A stretch of 64,000 nucleotides of DNA from Heyndrickxia camelliae (GTDB lineage: Bacteria; Bacillota; Bacilli; Bacillales; Bacillaceae_C): the NCBI RefSeq assembly GCF_002844575.1, contig NZ_PIQO01000020.1:1-64000 (forward strand), read 5' to 3'. The notes beneath the pieces are model-generated. The model was not told the origin of the DNA. It did no database searches and worked only from the letters and a program-made list of their open reading frames with translations. Positions 43,613 to 52,638 of this stretch are shown here, piece by piece. Each line of letters starts with the position of its first letter. Within the stretch, counting starts at the first letter, position 1. A program made the position numbers and the translations under genes.

Positions 43613-44347
43613 TTATTTATTTTCTCCTTTTGTTGGCTTTTTCTTAAGTGCATGCACAACAAATGTAGCAAGGAAAATAACAGCCAGAATACTGAAGAAA
43701 ACAATCTCACCTACATCAAAACCAAATGCAGCAGCAATCATTTTGATACCAATAATGGCGATTAATACAAAGGCGGTAGTCTCAAATTCAGGGAATTTCT
43801 CAATTAATTTTAGGAATAATTGAGCGACACCACGCATCATAAGTACTCCTAAGATTCCACCAAGGAATAATACCCATACTTTGTTAGATAAACCAAAAGC
43901 AGCAATTACACTATCAATACTGAAGGTGATATCCATCAATTCAACTAAAAGCACTGTCTTCCAAAAACCGTAACCTTTGTTTTTGACTTCGCCATCTTCC
44001 TCTTCTTTCTTGAGGAGGTTTTTCAACGATAACCATAATAGGTATAAACCACCAACAACCTTGATCCAAGTGATTTTAATTAGGAATACACCTATTCCAA
44101 TGGCAATAAATCTGAATAGATAAGCTCCTAAGATTCCATAAAACAATGCTTTCTTTTGCTGTTTCTTAGGCAAGTGCTTTACCATAACAGCAAGCACCAA
44201 TGCATTATCTGCAGATAATAAACCTTCTAAAATAATTAAACTGAAAATAACTCCCCAGCTTGCTGGATTTGAGAGTTCAGATGTTATTGCATGTAGTGAA
44301 AAGAACTCTCCATAATTGTGGAATAAGTCATGAAAAAATTGTGCCAT
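43613..44347 (-). CDS. TerC family membrane protein (YceF-like)
   Basis: A 244-residue protein with seven membrane helices. The two acidic motifs of the family are clear: GLLSADNALVLAVMVKHLP (about residue 45) and ELMDITFSIDSVIAAFGLS (about 135). TerC proteins are linked to tellurite resistance and, in Bacillus, to manganese export during or after secretion. It follows three terD genes, 51 bases behind the last, as yceF follows yceCDE in B. subtilis. Confidence 0.92.
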   Translation of the reverse strand: MAQFFHDLFHNYGEFFSLHAITSELSNPASWGVIFSLIILEGLLSADNALVLAVMVKHLPKKQQKKALFYGILGAYLFRFIAIGIGVFLIKITWIKVVGGLYLLWLSLKNLLKKEEEDGEVKNKGYGFWKTVLLVELMDITFSIDSVIAAFGLSNKVWVLFLGGILGVLMMRGVAQLFLKLIEKFPEFETTAFVLIAIIGIKMIAAAFGFDVGEIVFFSILAVIFLATFVVHALKKKPTKGENK

Positions 44348-44398
44348 TTATTTATAATACTCCTCCGAAATACTTCCCTTATTTAAAATATAAAACTA

Positions 44399-44977
44399 TC
44401 AAACTGTAAGTCCATAATTACGGCATAACGCAGCTAAACCGCCAGAAAATCCACTGCCTATTGCATTGAACTTCCATTCCCCTTGATGTTTATAAAGTTC
44501 ACAAACCACAACAGCCGTTTCAACAGAGAAATCTTCCCCTAAATCAAAGCGGAGGATTTCTTGATTGTCTTCCGGATTTACGACTCTGACAAAGGCATTG
44601 GAAACTTGTCCAAAATTTTGGTTACGTGCTTCCGCCTCATGTATCGTAACGGTTATCCCTATCCTTTCAATATGTGGTGACAGTTTTGGGAAATTGATAA
44701 TAATTTGCTCATCATCCCCGTCACCCTCACCTGTACGGTTATCACCAGTATGTTCAACACCGCCATCAGGACTTTTCAGATTATTATAGAATACAAAATC
44801 AAGATCATTAATTACTTTTCCATTTGCATCCGCTAGAAATGCAGAGGCATCAAGATCAAAATCATGACCTCCATTATACTTGTTTGTGTCCCAGCCTAGT
44901 CCGATGATTGCTTTCGTAAGTCCTGGATTCGTTTTTGTTAAATCAATTCTTTGTCCTTTAGAAAGAACGATTCCCAT
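44399..44977 (-). CDS. TerD family protein (YceE-like)
   Basis: A 192-residue beta-sandwich protein. Ca2+-binding signatures: [20 protein letters not shown] and the [15 protein letters not shown] loop. Very similar to the next upstream gene, so they arose by duplication. GAGGTGAGATC ribosome site. Members help against tellurite, phage and envelope stress; molecular role not fixed. Confidence 0.93.
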   Translation of the reverse strand: MGIVLSKGQRIDLTKTNPGLTKAIIGLGWDTNKYNGGHDFDLDASAFLADANGKVINDLDFVFYNNLKSPDGGVEHTGDNRTGEGDGDDEQIIINFPKLSPHIERIGITVTIHEAEARNQNFGQVSNAFVRVVNPEDNQEILRFDLGEDFSVETAVVVCELYKHQGEWKFNAIGSGFSGGLAALCRNYGLTV

Positions 44978-44998
44978 GATCTCACCTCAAATAATTAA

Positions 44999-45580
44999 TT
45001 ATTGAACGTCTAAGCCAAAATCTCTAACAAGGGCTGCCAATCCGCCTTGATACCCGCTGCCAATAGCATTAAATTTCCATTCGCCATTATGACGGTATAA
45101 TTCCCCAACTACAACAGCTGTTTCAATAGAGAAATCTTCGCCTAAATCGTAACGGATTAATTCTTCACCATTCGCCTCATTTACGATTCTTACAAACGAA
45201 TTGGAAACTTGTCCAAAATTTTGGTTACGTGCTTCGGCCTCATGAATCGTAATCGTAAAAGCAATCTTTTGAATATTTTCTGGTACTTGAGCAAGATTAA
45301 CGGAAACCGTTTCATCGTCCCCATCTCCCGCTCCAGTACGATTATCACCATTGTGAACTACCGATCCGTTACCGCCTTTTAAATTATTGAAAAAGATAAA
45401 GTCAGCTTCTGATGAACATTTTCCTTCAGCATTTAATAAGAATACAGAGGAATCTAAATCAAAATCATTGCCTCCATCATATTTGTTAACGTCCCAGCCT
45501 AATCCAACAATAATATTTTGCAACCCTGGATTTGTTTTTGTTAAATCTACTTTCTGACCTTTTGATAAGCTAATTGCCAT
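44999..45580 (-). CDS. TerD family protein (YceD-like)
   Basis: A 193-residue protein with the same motifs: [35 protein letters not shown], and the conserved [18 protein letters not shown]. It shares long identical stretches with the YceE-like protein 22 bases downstream. Strong GAGAGGAAG site. Middle gene of the terD trio. Confidence 0.93.
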   Translation of the reverse strand: MAISLSKGQKVDLTKTNPGLQNIIVGLGWDVNKYDGGNDFDLDSSVFLLNAEGKCSSEADFIFFNNLKGGNGSVVHNGDNRTGAGDGDDETVSVNLAQVPENIQKIAFTITIHEAEARNQNFGQVSNSFVRIVNEANGEELIRYDLGEDFSIETAVVVGELYRHNGEWKFNAIGSGYQGGLAALVRDFGLDVQ

Positions 45581-45629
45581 GTTACAACTTCCTCTCTAAA
45601 AAATTTGAGCTATCTCATTAGGAAAAATG

Positions 45630-46217
45630 TTAAACAAGCTTATTTGCTATTTCTCCAATCGAAGTATCCTTTGTTCCTTGTCCAATTGCGTTAAACTTCC
45701 ATTCGCCATCATGACGATATATTTCCCCTGGAATAAGCGCTGTTAATCCACTATAGTTTTCGGATAAGTTAAAATGTGCTAGTTCAACATTTGTCATATT
45801 ATCCACAATTCGAATAAATGCATTTTCAATCATTCCAAAATCTTGTTTTCTTTGAACAGGCTGATAAATATTAACAACAAACTGAAGACGATGAATTCTG
45901 GAAGGAACTTTATGTAAATCTATGAAAATTTGCTCATCATCACCATCGCCATCACCAGTAAGATTATCTCCTGTATGACGAACACTCCCACACTGACTAG
46001 TTAAATTCCCAAAATAGATAACATCATGCTTACTTTCTAGCTTTCCAGCCTCATTTAACATTATAACAGAGGCATCACAATCAATGTTGGGTGTTTTTGT
46101 TCCAAACAATCCTTTTTTCTTCACTGGATCCCATCCAAGACCAATTAACAATGAGCTTAATCCTGCATTACCTTTTGTTAAATCAATTTTTTGACCTTTT
46201 GCTAAAGAAATAGCCAA
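45630..46217 (-). CDS. TerD family protein (YceC-like)
   Basis: About 195 residues from the TTG at 46217, spaced behind AGGGAGTG and giving the normal N-terminus MAISLAKGQKIDLTKG. It is the most divergent of the three: an insert (KKKGLFGTKTPNIDCDAS) replaces the usual GG-x-DFDLD stretch, keeping D-C-D-A-S, and [15 protein letters not shown] is present. First gene of the operon, as yceC is in B. subtilis. Confidence 0.92.
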   Translation of the reverse strand: MAISLAKGQKIDLTKGNAGLSSLLIGLGWDPVKKKGLFGTKTPNIDCDASVIMLNEAGKLESKHDVIYFGNLTSQCGSVRHTGDNLTGDGDGDDEQIFIDLHKVPSRIHRLQFVVNIYQPVQRKQDFGMIENAFIRIVDNMTNVELAHFNLSENYSGLTALIPGEIYRHDGEWKFNAIGQGTKDTSIGEIANKLV

Positions 46218-46261
46218 TAAAATCACTCCCTATGTATGTTTCTCGACAATATTCTATTAAT

Positions 46262-46290
46262 ATTTTACTTTATTCATAGACAATTTCCAA
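46262..46290 (-). promoter_or_regulatory. possible promoter of the terD operon
   Basis: On the minus strand TTGGAA (46290-46285), 17 bases, TAAAAT (46267-46262), 45 bases before the first terD gene. In B. subtilis the homologous operon is also driven by stress sigma factors; I see no clear site for these here. Confidence 0.4.
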
Positions 46291-46362
46291 TAAAAAATAC
46301 GTTAATTGAATTATTTGTCATCTAGTAATAGTGAATAATTGATTCCCTATTTTTATACGATT

Positions 46363-46396
46363 GTCATGAAAAAAAGTTTCAGCTTTTTTTCATGAC
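46363..46396 (-). terminator. terminator of fabF
   Basis: GTCATGAAAAAAAG (46363-46376) pairs with CTTTTTTTCATGAC (46383-46396), two bases behind the fabF stop. Confidence 0.75.
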
Positions 46397-46398
46397 CC

Positions 46399-47631
46399 TT
46401 ACACAGCCCTAAAAATTAATGCCGAATTATGACCACCAAATCCAAGTGCATTGCTGAGAACCGTTCTTACATTCTTTTTTCTAGCTAGATTAGGAACGTA
46501 ATCCAAATCACACTCTGGATCTGGATTTTCTAAATGAATAGTAGGTGGAATAATTCCATCGCGAATCGTCAATAAAGAAAATATAGCTTCAACCGCAGCT
46601 GTTGCCCCCATCATATGACCAGTCATCGATTTGGTAGAACTTATCGGAATTTGATACGCAGCCTCTCCAAATAATTTTTTTATTGCTGCTGTTTCCGATT
46701 TATCGTTATTTTTGGTGCTTGTTCCATGTGCATTAATATAATCAATTTCCTCTTTTTCTATTTTTGCGTCTTTTAATGCCATCCTCATTACTTCGATGCT
46801 CCCCTTTCCTTCGGGAGCTGGACTTGTGATATGATAGGCGTCGCTATTAGTGGCGTATCCGATTATTTCTCCGTAAATTTCAGCATTTCGCCTAATTGCT
46901 GAATCAAGAGTTTCTAACAGAAGGGCACCTGCCCCCTCTCCCATAACTAAACCATCCCTATTTACATCAAAAGGTCTACATGCGGATTGAGGATTTGGAT
47001 TGGTAGATATAGCCCCCATGGCACAAAAAGCTCCAATACCTAGTGGTGTTATAGATGCCTCAGCTCCGCCAACGACCATCATTTCTGCATCTCCTCTTTG
47101 AATCGCCCTATATCCATCGCCGATTGCGTTGGAACTTGAGGCACAAGAAAGAACTATACAATTATTATAACCTTTTGCACCTAGTGCAATTGCAACTTGA
47201 CTCGATGCCATATTGCAAATCACCATCGTTGTTGAAAAAGGGTATACATTTTGATAACCACCATTTATTAGGTTTTGATAAGTCTCCTCAAAGCTTTCAA
47301 TTCCTCCGATGGCTGTGCCAAAGCATACACCTATCCTCTCTGGTAAGACGTCCTTTCCTATTGTTACGTCCGCATCCTTTACCGCCATCATAGCAGAAGC
47401 AATTGCATATTGAGTAAACCGATCCATTCGATGTCTTTCATTAACTTTTATATAATTAGATAAATCAAAATCTTTCACTTCAGCTGCCGTTTTTGCTGAA
47501 AAGTTAGTTGCATCAAATCTTGTTAAATAATCAATACCTGACTCACCATTGATAACAGATTTCCAAATCTCATCTACATGATTTCCCAGAGGCGTAATTG
47601 CTCCTAATCCTGTTATAACAACCCTTTTCAT
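46399..47631 (-). CDS. fabF: beta-ketoacyl-ACP synthase II
   Basis: A 410-residue thiolase-fold enzyme that extends acyl-ACP with malonyl-ACP. The Cys-His-His triad shows in VLSCASSSNAIGDG, INAHGTSTKNND and KSMTGHMMGATAAVEA. Full length, strong GGAGGGG site. It stands alone, without fabH or other fab genes and with its own terminator, so it may be an extra FabF rather than the housekeeping copy. Confidence 0.9.
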   Translation of the reverse strand: MKRVVITGLGAITPLGNHVDEIWKSVINGESGIDYLTRFDATNFSAKTAAEVKDFDLSNYIKVNERHRMDRFTQYAIASAMMAVKDADVTIGKDVLPERIGVCFGTAIGGIESFEETYQNLINGGYQNVYPFSTTMVICNMASSQVAIALGAKGYNNCIVLSCASSSNAIGDGYRAIQRGDAEMMVVGGAEASITPLGIGAFCAMGAISTNPNPQSACRPFDVNRDGLVMGEGAGALLLETLDSAIRRNAEIYGEIIGYATNSDAYHITSPAPEGKGSIEVMRMALKDAKIEKEEIDYINAHGTSTKNNDKSETAAIKKLFGEAAYQIPISSTKSMTGHMMGATAAVEAIFSLLTIRDGIIPPTIHLENPDPECDLDYVPNLARKKNVRTVLSNALGFGGHNSALIFRAV

Positions 47632-47724
47632 TTTTTCCCCTCCAATATATATGATGATATAACCTTATTTCGACATATTATTTAAAAAACCTCCAATATT
47701 TACTAAATGACTTCATAAAAAAAT

Positions 47725-47750
47725 CCAAATTGGTATCACAGCCAATTTGG
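47725..47750 (-). terminator. terminator of liv operon
   Basis: CCAAATTGG (47725-47733) pairs with CCAATTTGG (47742-47750); T-run on the minus strand follows. Confidence 0.7.
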
Positions 47751-47775
47751 AATAATTTCAATAAATTACTTAATT

Positions 47776-48483
47776 CTAGTGTCCTCCAAGGTAAGCACTT
47801 TTCACCTGGTCACTTTCATTCAATTCGTCCGGCGTACCAGAAAGTACTACACGCCCTGTTTCGATTACATAAGCACGATTGGCAATAGATAACGCCATAT
47901 TAGCATTTTGTTCCACCAATAAAATAGTTGTGCCAGTTTGGCTAATTTCCTCTATGATTCGAAAAATCGTCTTAACCAGTAACGGAGCCAATCCCATAGA
48001 GGGTTCGTCTAATAAAAGCAGTCGTGGTTTTGCCATCAGCGCTCGGCCCATTGCAAGCATCTGCTGCTCACCGCCGGATAATGTCCCTGCGGACTGTTTC
48101 TTGCGCTCATAGAGCCTTGGAAATAATTGAAATACCTTTTCAAGGTCTTCACGTATACCAATTTTATCTTTCCTTAAGAAAGCTCCCAGTTCCAAATTCT
48201 CTATTACACTCATATTAGCAAATATCCGTCTTCCTTCTGGAACGTGGGAAATACCTTGCTTCACAATTGTTTGGGCAGCCTTGCCGCTTATCGACTTTCC
48301 TTCATATAAAACTTCCCCCGTTTTAGGCTTTAACAATCCGGAGATAGTTTTCAATAGAGTACTTTTTCCAGCTCCGTTCGCCCCAATTAAGGTGACGATC
48401 TCTCCCTGATTAATTTCCAATGATACTCCTTTTAGTGCTTGTATATTCCCATAATAAACATTAATATTTTCCACTTTTAGCAT
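47776..48483 (-). CDS. livF: branched-chain amino acid ABC transporter ATPase
   Basis: A 235-residue ATPase. Walker A GANGAGKSTLL, signature LSGGEQQMLAMGRAL, Walker B RLLLLDEPSMGL and the H-loop region ILLVEQNANMAL are complete. The SHVPEGRRIFANMSVIENL segment is typical of LivF. Its start overlaps the livG stop (TAATG). Last gene of livKHMGF. Confidence 0.94.
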   Translation of the reverse strand: MLKVENINVYYGNIQALKGVSLEINQGEIVTLIGANGAGKSTLLKTISGLLKPKTGEVLYEGKSISGKAAQTIVKQGISHVPEGRRIFANMSVIENLELGAFLRKDKIGIREDLEKVFQLFPRLYERKKQSAGTLSGGEQQMLAMGRALMAKPRLLLLDEPSMGLAPLLVKTIFRIIEEISQTGTTILLVEQNANMALSIANRAYVIETGRVVLSGTPDELNESDQVKSAYLGGH

Positions 48484-49259
48484 TATGAGACCTCCTCGCC
48501 TAAATATGCTTCAATAACCTTAGGATTGTTTCTAATTTCAGACGGAGATCCCTCTGCAATAAGCTGGCCGTGATCAAGTACATAAATTCTTTCACAAACT
48601 CCCATAACCAATTGCATATCGTGCTCAATCAATAATACAGTTAAATGGAATCTTTCACGAATAAAGCTGATTAAATTCATAAGCTCTTCGGTTTCATTCG
48701 GATTCATCCCTGCTGCAGGCTCATCCAATAATAATAACTTGGGCTGAGTAGCAAGAGCCCGTGCAATTTCTAATCTTCTTTGCTGCCCATATGGCAAGTT
48801 CTTTGCCTTTTCATATAAATATCCATCAAGATTAAATATTTTCAAAAAATCTATTGCCATTTCTTCCATTTCCCTTTCACCATTAAAATGGGAAGGAAGT
48901 CGAAAAATCGAACTAATAATACCATGTTTTGAATTTGAGTGGTAAGCAACCTTAACATTATCCAGCACTGATAATTCATTAAACAGGCGGATATTTTGAA
49001 AGGTACGACTGATACCTTTACGTGTAATTTTATATGGCGGAAGTCCGTTTAATCTCTTACCATCCAGAAAAATATTTCCTTCCGTTGGAACATATACACC
49101 TGTAAGAAGATTAAAAAAAGTTGTTTTACCTGCACCATTTGGTCCAATGAGACCAACTAATTCCCCTTTACTAATCTCTACATTAGTATTGGATACAGCT
49201 TTTAAACCACCAAATTGTATTCCTACGTTTTCAACTTTAAGCAACTGTTTGTTTTCCAT
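48483..49259 (-). CDS. livG: branched-chain amino acid ABC transporter ATPase
   Basis: About 258 residues. Walker A GPNGAGKTTFFNLL, LivG-type RKGISRTFQNIRLF, signature YGQQRRLEIARAL, Walker B LLLLDEPAAGMNP. The frame opens at 49274; the ATG at 49259 is best spaced from GGGGGG. It overlaps livM by 23 bases. Confidence 0.94.
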   Translation of the reverse strand: MENKQLLKVENVGIQFGGLKAVSNTNVEISKGELVGLIGPNGAGKTTFFNLLTGVYVPTEGNIFLDGKRLNGLPPYKITRKGISRTFQNIRLFNELSVLDNVKVAYHSNSKHGIISSIFRLPSHFNGEREMEEMAIDFLKIFNLDGYLYEKAKNLPYGQQRRLEIARALATQPKLLLLDEPAAGMNPNETEELMNLISFIRERFHLTVLLIEHDMQLVMGVCERIYVLDHGQLIAEGSPSEIRNNPKVIEAYLGEEVS

Positions 49260-50208
49260 CATGTTTCCCCCCATCTGATGACTTTCCTTTTTTGAAAAAG
49301 GAGGTAATCTCTTTTGTACCTAATAATCCTTGCGGGCGGAAGATCATCATTAATATTAGAACAAGAGAGTAGATAATCATTCGAGTTTCTGGGTAATCTT
49401 GAAGGAATGTAGAAACAATACTTAATAGAATTGCTGCAATCACCGATCCTGAAAGGCTTCCTAAACCACCTAATACAACAAAAATTAATATATCAAAGGA
49501 TTTCATAAAACCAAATGACCCAGGCGATATAATGTAAAAGTTATGGGAATATAGTCCTCCTGCAACCCCAGCAAAAAAAGCGCCAATGACAAATGCCATT
49601 ACTTTATAGTAAGTGGTGTTAATCCCCATTGCATCTGCTGCTATTTCATTTTCACGAATAGATATACAGGCTCTGCCATGAGTAGAGTTAGTAAAATTAA
49701 CAATAACTAGAATCGTAATAACCATACACCAAAATGCCCATGGCCAAGTAGTTAGATTATCTACCAACATTCCACTGGCACCGCCAACATAATTAATATT
49801 TAACAAAGTAATGCGAACGATTTCTCCAAATCCAAGGGTAGCAATCGCTAGGTAATCACCTTTTAATCGTAAGCTTGGGATACCAATAATTAATCCTGCA
49901 ACTGCAGCAGCAATACCACCTACCAATAAGGAAAGTGCAAATGGTAATTGCAATTTCATGGTAATAATTGCTGCAGAGTATGCCCCGATTGCAAGGAAAC
50001 CTGCATGTCCTATGGAAAATTGCCCCGTTATTCCAATAACTAAGTGTAGACTTACTGCCAAAATAATATTAATAACAATAACCATTAGCGTATTAATATA
50101 AAAATCATTCATGAACTGTCCAGAGATTAAAAACTGGACAATGGCAAAGACGATTATCGCTGCAAAGATATATATGTAAAAACTTTTGAATTGCTTTCTT
50201 TTTTGCAT
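49237..50208 (-). CDS. livM: branched-chain amino acid ABC transporter permease
   Basis: A 323-residue permease with about nine membrane helices and the LivM-type block HLVIGITGQFSIGHAGFLAI near residue 60. The cytoplasmic EAA-like stretch ISIRENEIAADAMGINTTYY meets the ATPases. Good AAAGGAG site. It pairs with LivH in the membrane. Confidence 0.94.
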   Translation of the reverse strand: MQKRKQFKSFYIYIFAAIIVFAIVQFLISGQFMNDFYINTLMVIVINIILAVSLHLVIGITGQFSIGHAGFLAIGAYSAAIITMKLQLPFALSLLVGGIAAAVAGLIIGIPSLRLKGDYLAIATLGFGEIVRITLLNINYVGGASGMLVDNLTTWPWAFWCMVITILVIVNFTNSTHGRACISIRENEIAADAMGINTTYYKVMAFVIGAFFAGVAGGLYSHNFYIISPGSFGFMKSFDILIFVVLGGLGSLSGSVIAAILLSIVSTFLQDYPETRMIIYSLVLILMMIFRPQGLLGTKEITSFFKKGKSSDGGKHDGKQTVA

Positions 50209-50223
50209 GTAGTCGTCTCCTTT

Positions 50224-51102
50224 CTATACTTTTTCCTTCATATTTTTTCCAAACAGTCCTGATGGACGGAAAATTAAGATAAGAATTAGGACAACGAACG
50301 CAACTCCATCTCGCCATAAAGAAAATCCTAATGCACTAACAATTGATTCGATAACCCCAAGTAAAATACCGCCTACCATTGCTCCTGGAATGATGCCAAT
50401 GCCACCAAGAACTGCAGCAACAAATGCCTTAATCCCCGGAATCATTCCCATTAAGGGCTCAATCTTAATGTAATAAATACCAAAAATAACACCTGCAGCA
50501 CCCGCCAAAGCAGAACCTATGGCGAAAGTGGCCGAGATTGTTCGATCTACATTAATTCCCATTAATTTGGCCGCTTCTGCATCATGGGAAACTGCACGCA
50601 TTGCCTTTCCTGTCTTTGTTTTATGAACAATAAATTGAAGAATAATCATAAGTACAATAGATGTAACTAGAATTAATATGGATTGGCTGCTAATACTTAC
50701 ACCAAATATGTCAAATGTTTTATTGGGTAAAACATTCCTTGGATAAGCATCAGGCTGCGCTCCGCGAATATATACCATTCCGTATTCGATAAATAAAGAA
50801 ACACCTATTGCCGTTATAAGAGCGGCAATTCTAGTTGCATTCCGCAATGGTTTATAGGCAATACGTTCTATTAACATTCCAAAAATTGCACATACAAGCA
50901 TCGATAAAAGCAATGCCGGAAAAAAACCTAAATGTAAATAAGTAATAGAATAAAAACCAATAAATGAACCGACCATGAAAACATCGCCATGGGCAAAATT
51001 AATTAATTTCACAATTCCATACACCATCGTATAGCCGAGCGCGATTAGTGCATATATACTTCCGAGAGATATACCATTTACTAATTGTTGTATGAATTCC
51101 AT
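50224..51102 (-). CDS. livH: branched-chain amino acid ABC transporter permease
   Basis: A 292-residue permease with about eight helices. Typical LivH features: the N-terminus LVNGISLGSIYALIALGYTM, the INFAHGDVFMVG loop and the EAA-like VSHDAEAAKLMGINVDRTI. It is separated from livM by 15 bases and from livK by 80 bases that hold a hairpin. Confidence 0.94.
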   Translation of the reverse strand: MEFIQQLVNGISLGSIYALIALGYTMVYGIVKLINFAHGDVFMVGSFIGFYSITYLHLGFFPALLLSMLVCAIFGMLIERIAYKPLRNATRIAALITAIGVSLFIEYGMVYIRGAQPDAYPRNVLPNKTFDIFGVSISSQSILILVTSIVLMIILQFIVHKTKTGKAMRAVSHDAEAAKLMGINVDRTISATFAIGSALAGAAGVIFGIYYIKIEPLMGMIPGIKAFVAAVLGGIGIIPGAMVGGILLGVIESIVSALGFSLWRDGVAFVVLILILIFRPSGLFGKNMKEKV

Positions 51103-51148
51103 TTACGCACTCTCCTTGTATATCATTTTCCTGTCTTAAAACTTTAAT

Positions 51149-51166
51149 AGGGGGACAAGTCCCCCT
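51149..51166 (-). terminator. partial terminator/attenuator between livK and livH
   Basis: AGGGGGA (51149-51155) pairs with TCCCCCT (51160-51166) around a four-base loop, followed on the minus strand only by a weak ATTAAAGTTTT tail. Such stems let the binding protein be made in excess over the membrane parts. Confidence 0.6.
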
Positions 51167-51182
51167 GCTAAGTGGTATTTTT

Positions 51183-52358
51183 TTAAGGATTAATTTTCGC
51201 TTTAAATTGTTGTTTACCATCCACGTACTCTAGAATAACAGCCGATTTTACCGGGTTATGTTTATCGTCAAATGTAAATGTTCCTGTTACTAGCTGTAAA
51301 TCCTTGGTTTCTTCAAGAGCTTTTTTAATCTTTACTGGGTCACTGCTGCCTGCACGTTTAATTGCATCTGCAATCAAATAAAGAGAGTCGTATCCAAGAG
51401 CATTAAATCCATCTGGTTCTTGACCATATTTATCTTTGTATGCTTTTACGAAATCTTGAACCTTTTGATCCTCTGTATTTCCTGAAGAATAGTGGTTTGT
51501 GATAAAGGTATTATTAAGGGCATCTGCACCGGCAATCTCCACTAATTTAGGTGAATCCCATCCGTCACCGCCCATAATAGGTACCTTAATACCTAAATCA
51601 CGGGCTTGTTTCACAATGAGACCTACTTCTTCATAGTAGCCAGGTACGAAAATTACATCAGGATTTTTTGCTTTAATGTTTGTCAGCTGCGCTCTAAAAT
51701 CTGTATCTTTCGCTAAATATGCTTCCTCTTTTACGATCTTTCCACCATTTTTGGTGAAGGTATCCTTGAAGTTGCTCGCAAGTCCTTTTGCGTAATCACT
51801 TGAACTGTCAATAAAGATTGCTGCATTCTTCACTTTTAAATTGTTGCTAGCGAAGTTGGCAGATACAATCCCCTGAAACGGATCAATGAAACAAGTTCTA
51901 AATACAAATTCATTCAATTTCCCCTTATCATAAGTAATATTTGACGCTGTACCAGATGTTGTAATAAGAGGAACTTTTTTATCATCTACAATTTTTACTT
52001 GTGCGAGTGTATCTCCGCTCGTTGCTGCACCAATAATAGCAGACACCTTATCCTGACTAATTAATTTTAGTGCAGCACTAGTTGCTTCCTGTGCATCTGA
52101 TTTATTATCGACTTTTACAATTTTCAATTTCTTGCCATCGATGCCTTTTTTATTGATTTCTTCCAATGCCAATGCAATTCCCTTATCAGCTGATGAACCG
52201 TAAGAAGCAACGGCACCAGACAATTCTAGGTTTTCACCAATGACTATTGTTTTGCTGTCCTTCCCTGAACCTCCAGTTGATGCAGTTCCACAGCCTGCTA
52301 TGACACCTGTCGACAGCAATAATGACATCATGATTCCCATAATCTTTTTGTTTTTCAT
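51183..52358 (-). CDS. livK: branched-chain amino acid ABC transporter substrate-binding lipoprotein
   Basis: A 391-residue exported lipoprotein. Signal peptide with lipobox V-I-A-G-C (Cys at residue 22). The mature part is a periplasmic-binding-protein type 1 fold typical of Leu/Ile/Val receptors (IVIGENLELSGAVASYGSSA, VSAIIGAATSGDTLAQVKIV, GFNALGYDSLYLIADAIKRA). First gene of the operon. Confidence 0.94.
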   Translation of the reverse strand: MKNKKIMGIMMSLLLSTGVIAGCGTASTGGSGKDSKTIVIGENLELSGAVASYGSSADKGIALALEEINKKGIDGKKLKIVKVDNKSDAQEATSAALKLISQDKVSAIIGAATSGDTLAQVKIVDDKKVPLITTSGTASNITYDKGKLNEFVFRTCFIDPFQGIVSANFASNNLKVKNAAIFIDSSSDYAKGLASNFKDTFTKNGGKIVKEEAYLAKDTDFRAQLTNIKAKNPDVIFVPGYYEEVGLIVKQARDLGIKVPIMGGDGWDSPKLVEIAGADALNNTFITNHYSSGNTEDQKVQDFVKAYKDKYGQEPDGFNALGYDSLYLIADAIKRAGSSDPVKIKKALEETKDLQLVTGTFTFDDKHNPVKSAVILEYVDGKQQFKAKINP

Positions 52359-52603
52359 CTTCTGCCCCCACTTTTGAGATTTTTTGTTAGATGATTTTAC
52401 TGAGGAATTAGACCCAGTGAAATATCATTTATTTAGGATTATTCCTACAACAAATAATATTCTGAAAACATTGTACAAAATTATTTAATTCTCGTCTATA
52501 CTATATAGGAAAATAGTTCGAAAAATACTAAATTTAATGAAATCATTTAATAATCACATATATTCTCTTTTTAAGTTCTTTCATTCTATTTTTGACCATA
52601 AAA

Positions 52604-52630
52604 AAAGTAATGCCCTTATAGCATTACTTT
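52604..52630 (-). terminator. terminator of symporter operon
   Basis: AAAGTAATGC (52604-52613) pairs with GCATTACTTT (52621-52630); T-run on the minus strand. Between livK and this point (52359-52603) I see no gene. Confidence 0.75.
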
Positions 52631-52638
52631 CGTTGTTA

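Noticed and set aside
52359-52603. riboswitch or T-box before livK
   Set aside because: No recognisable conserved core; the stretch is only AT rich.
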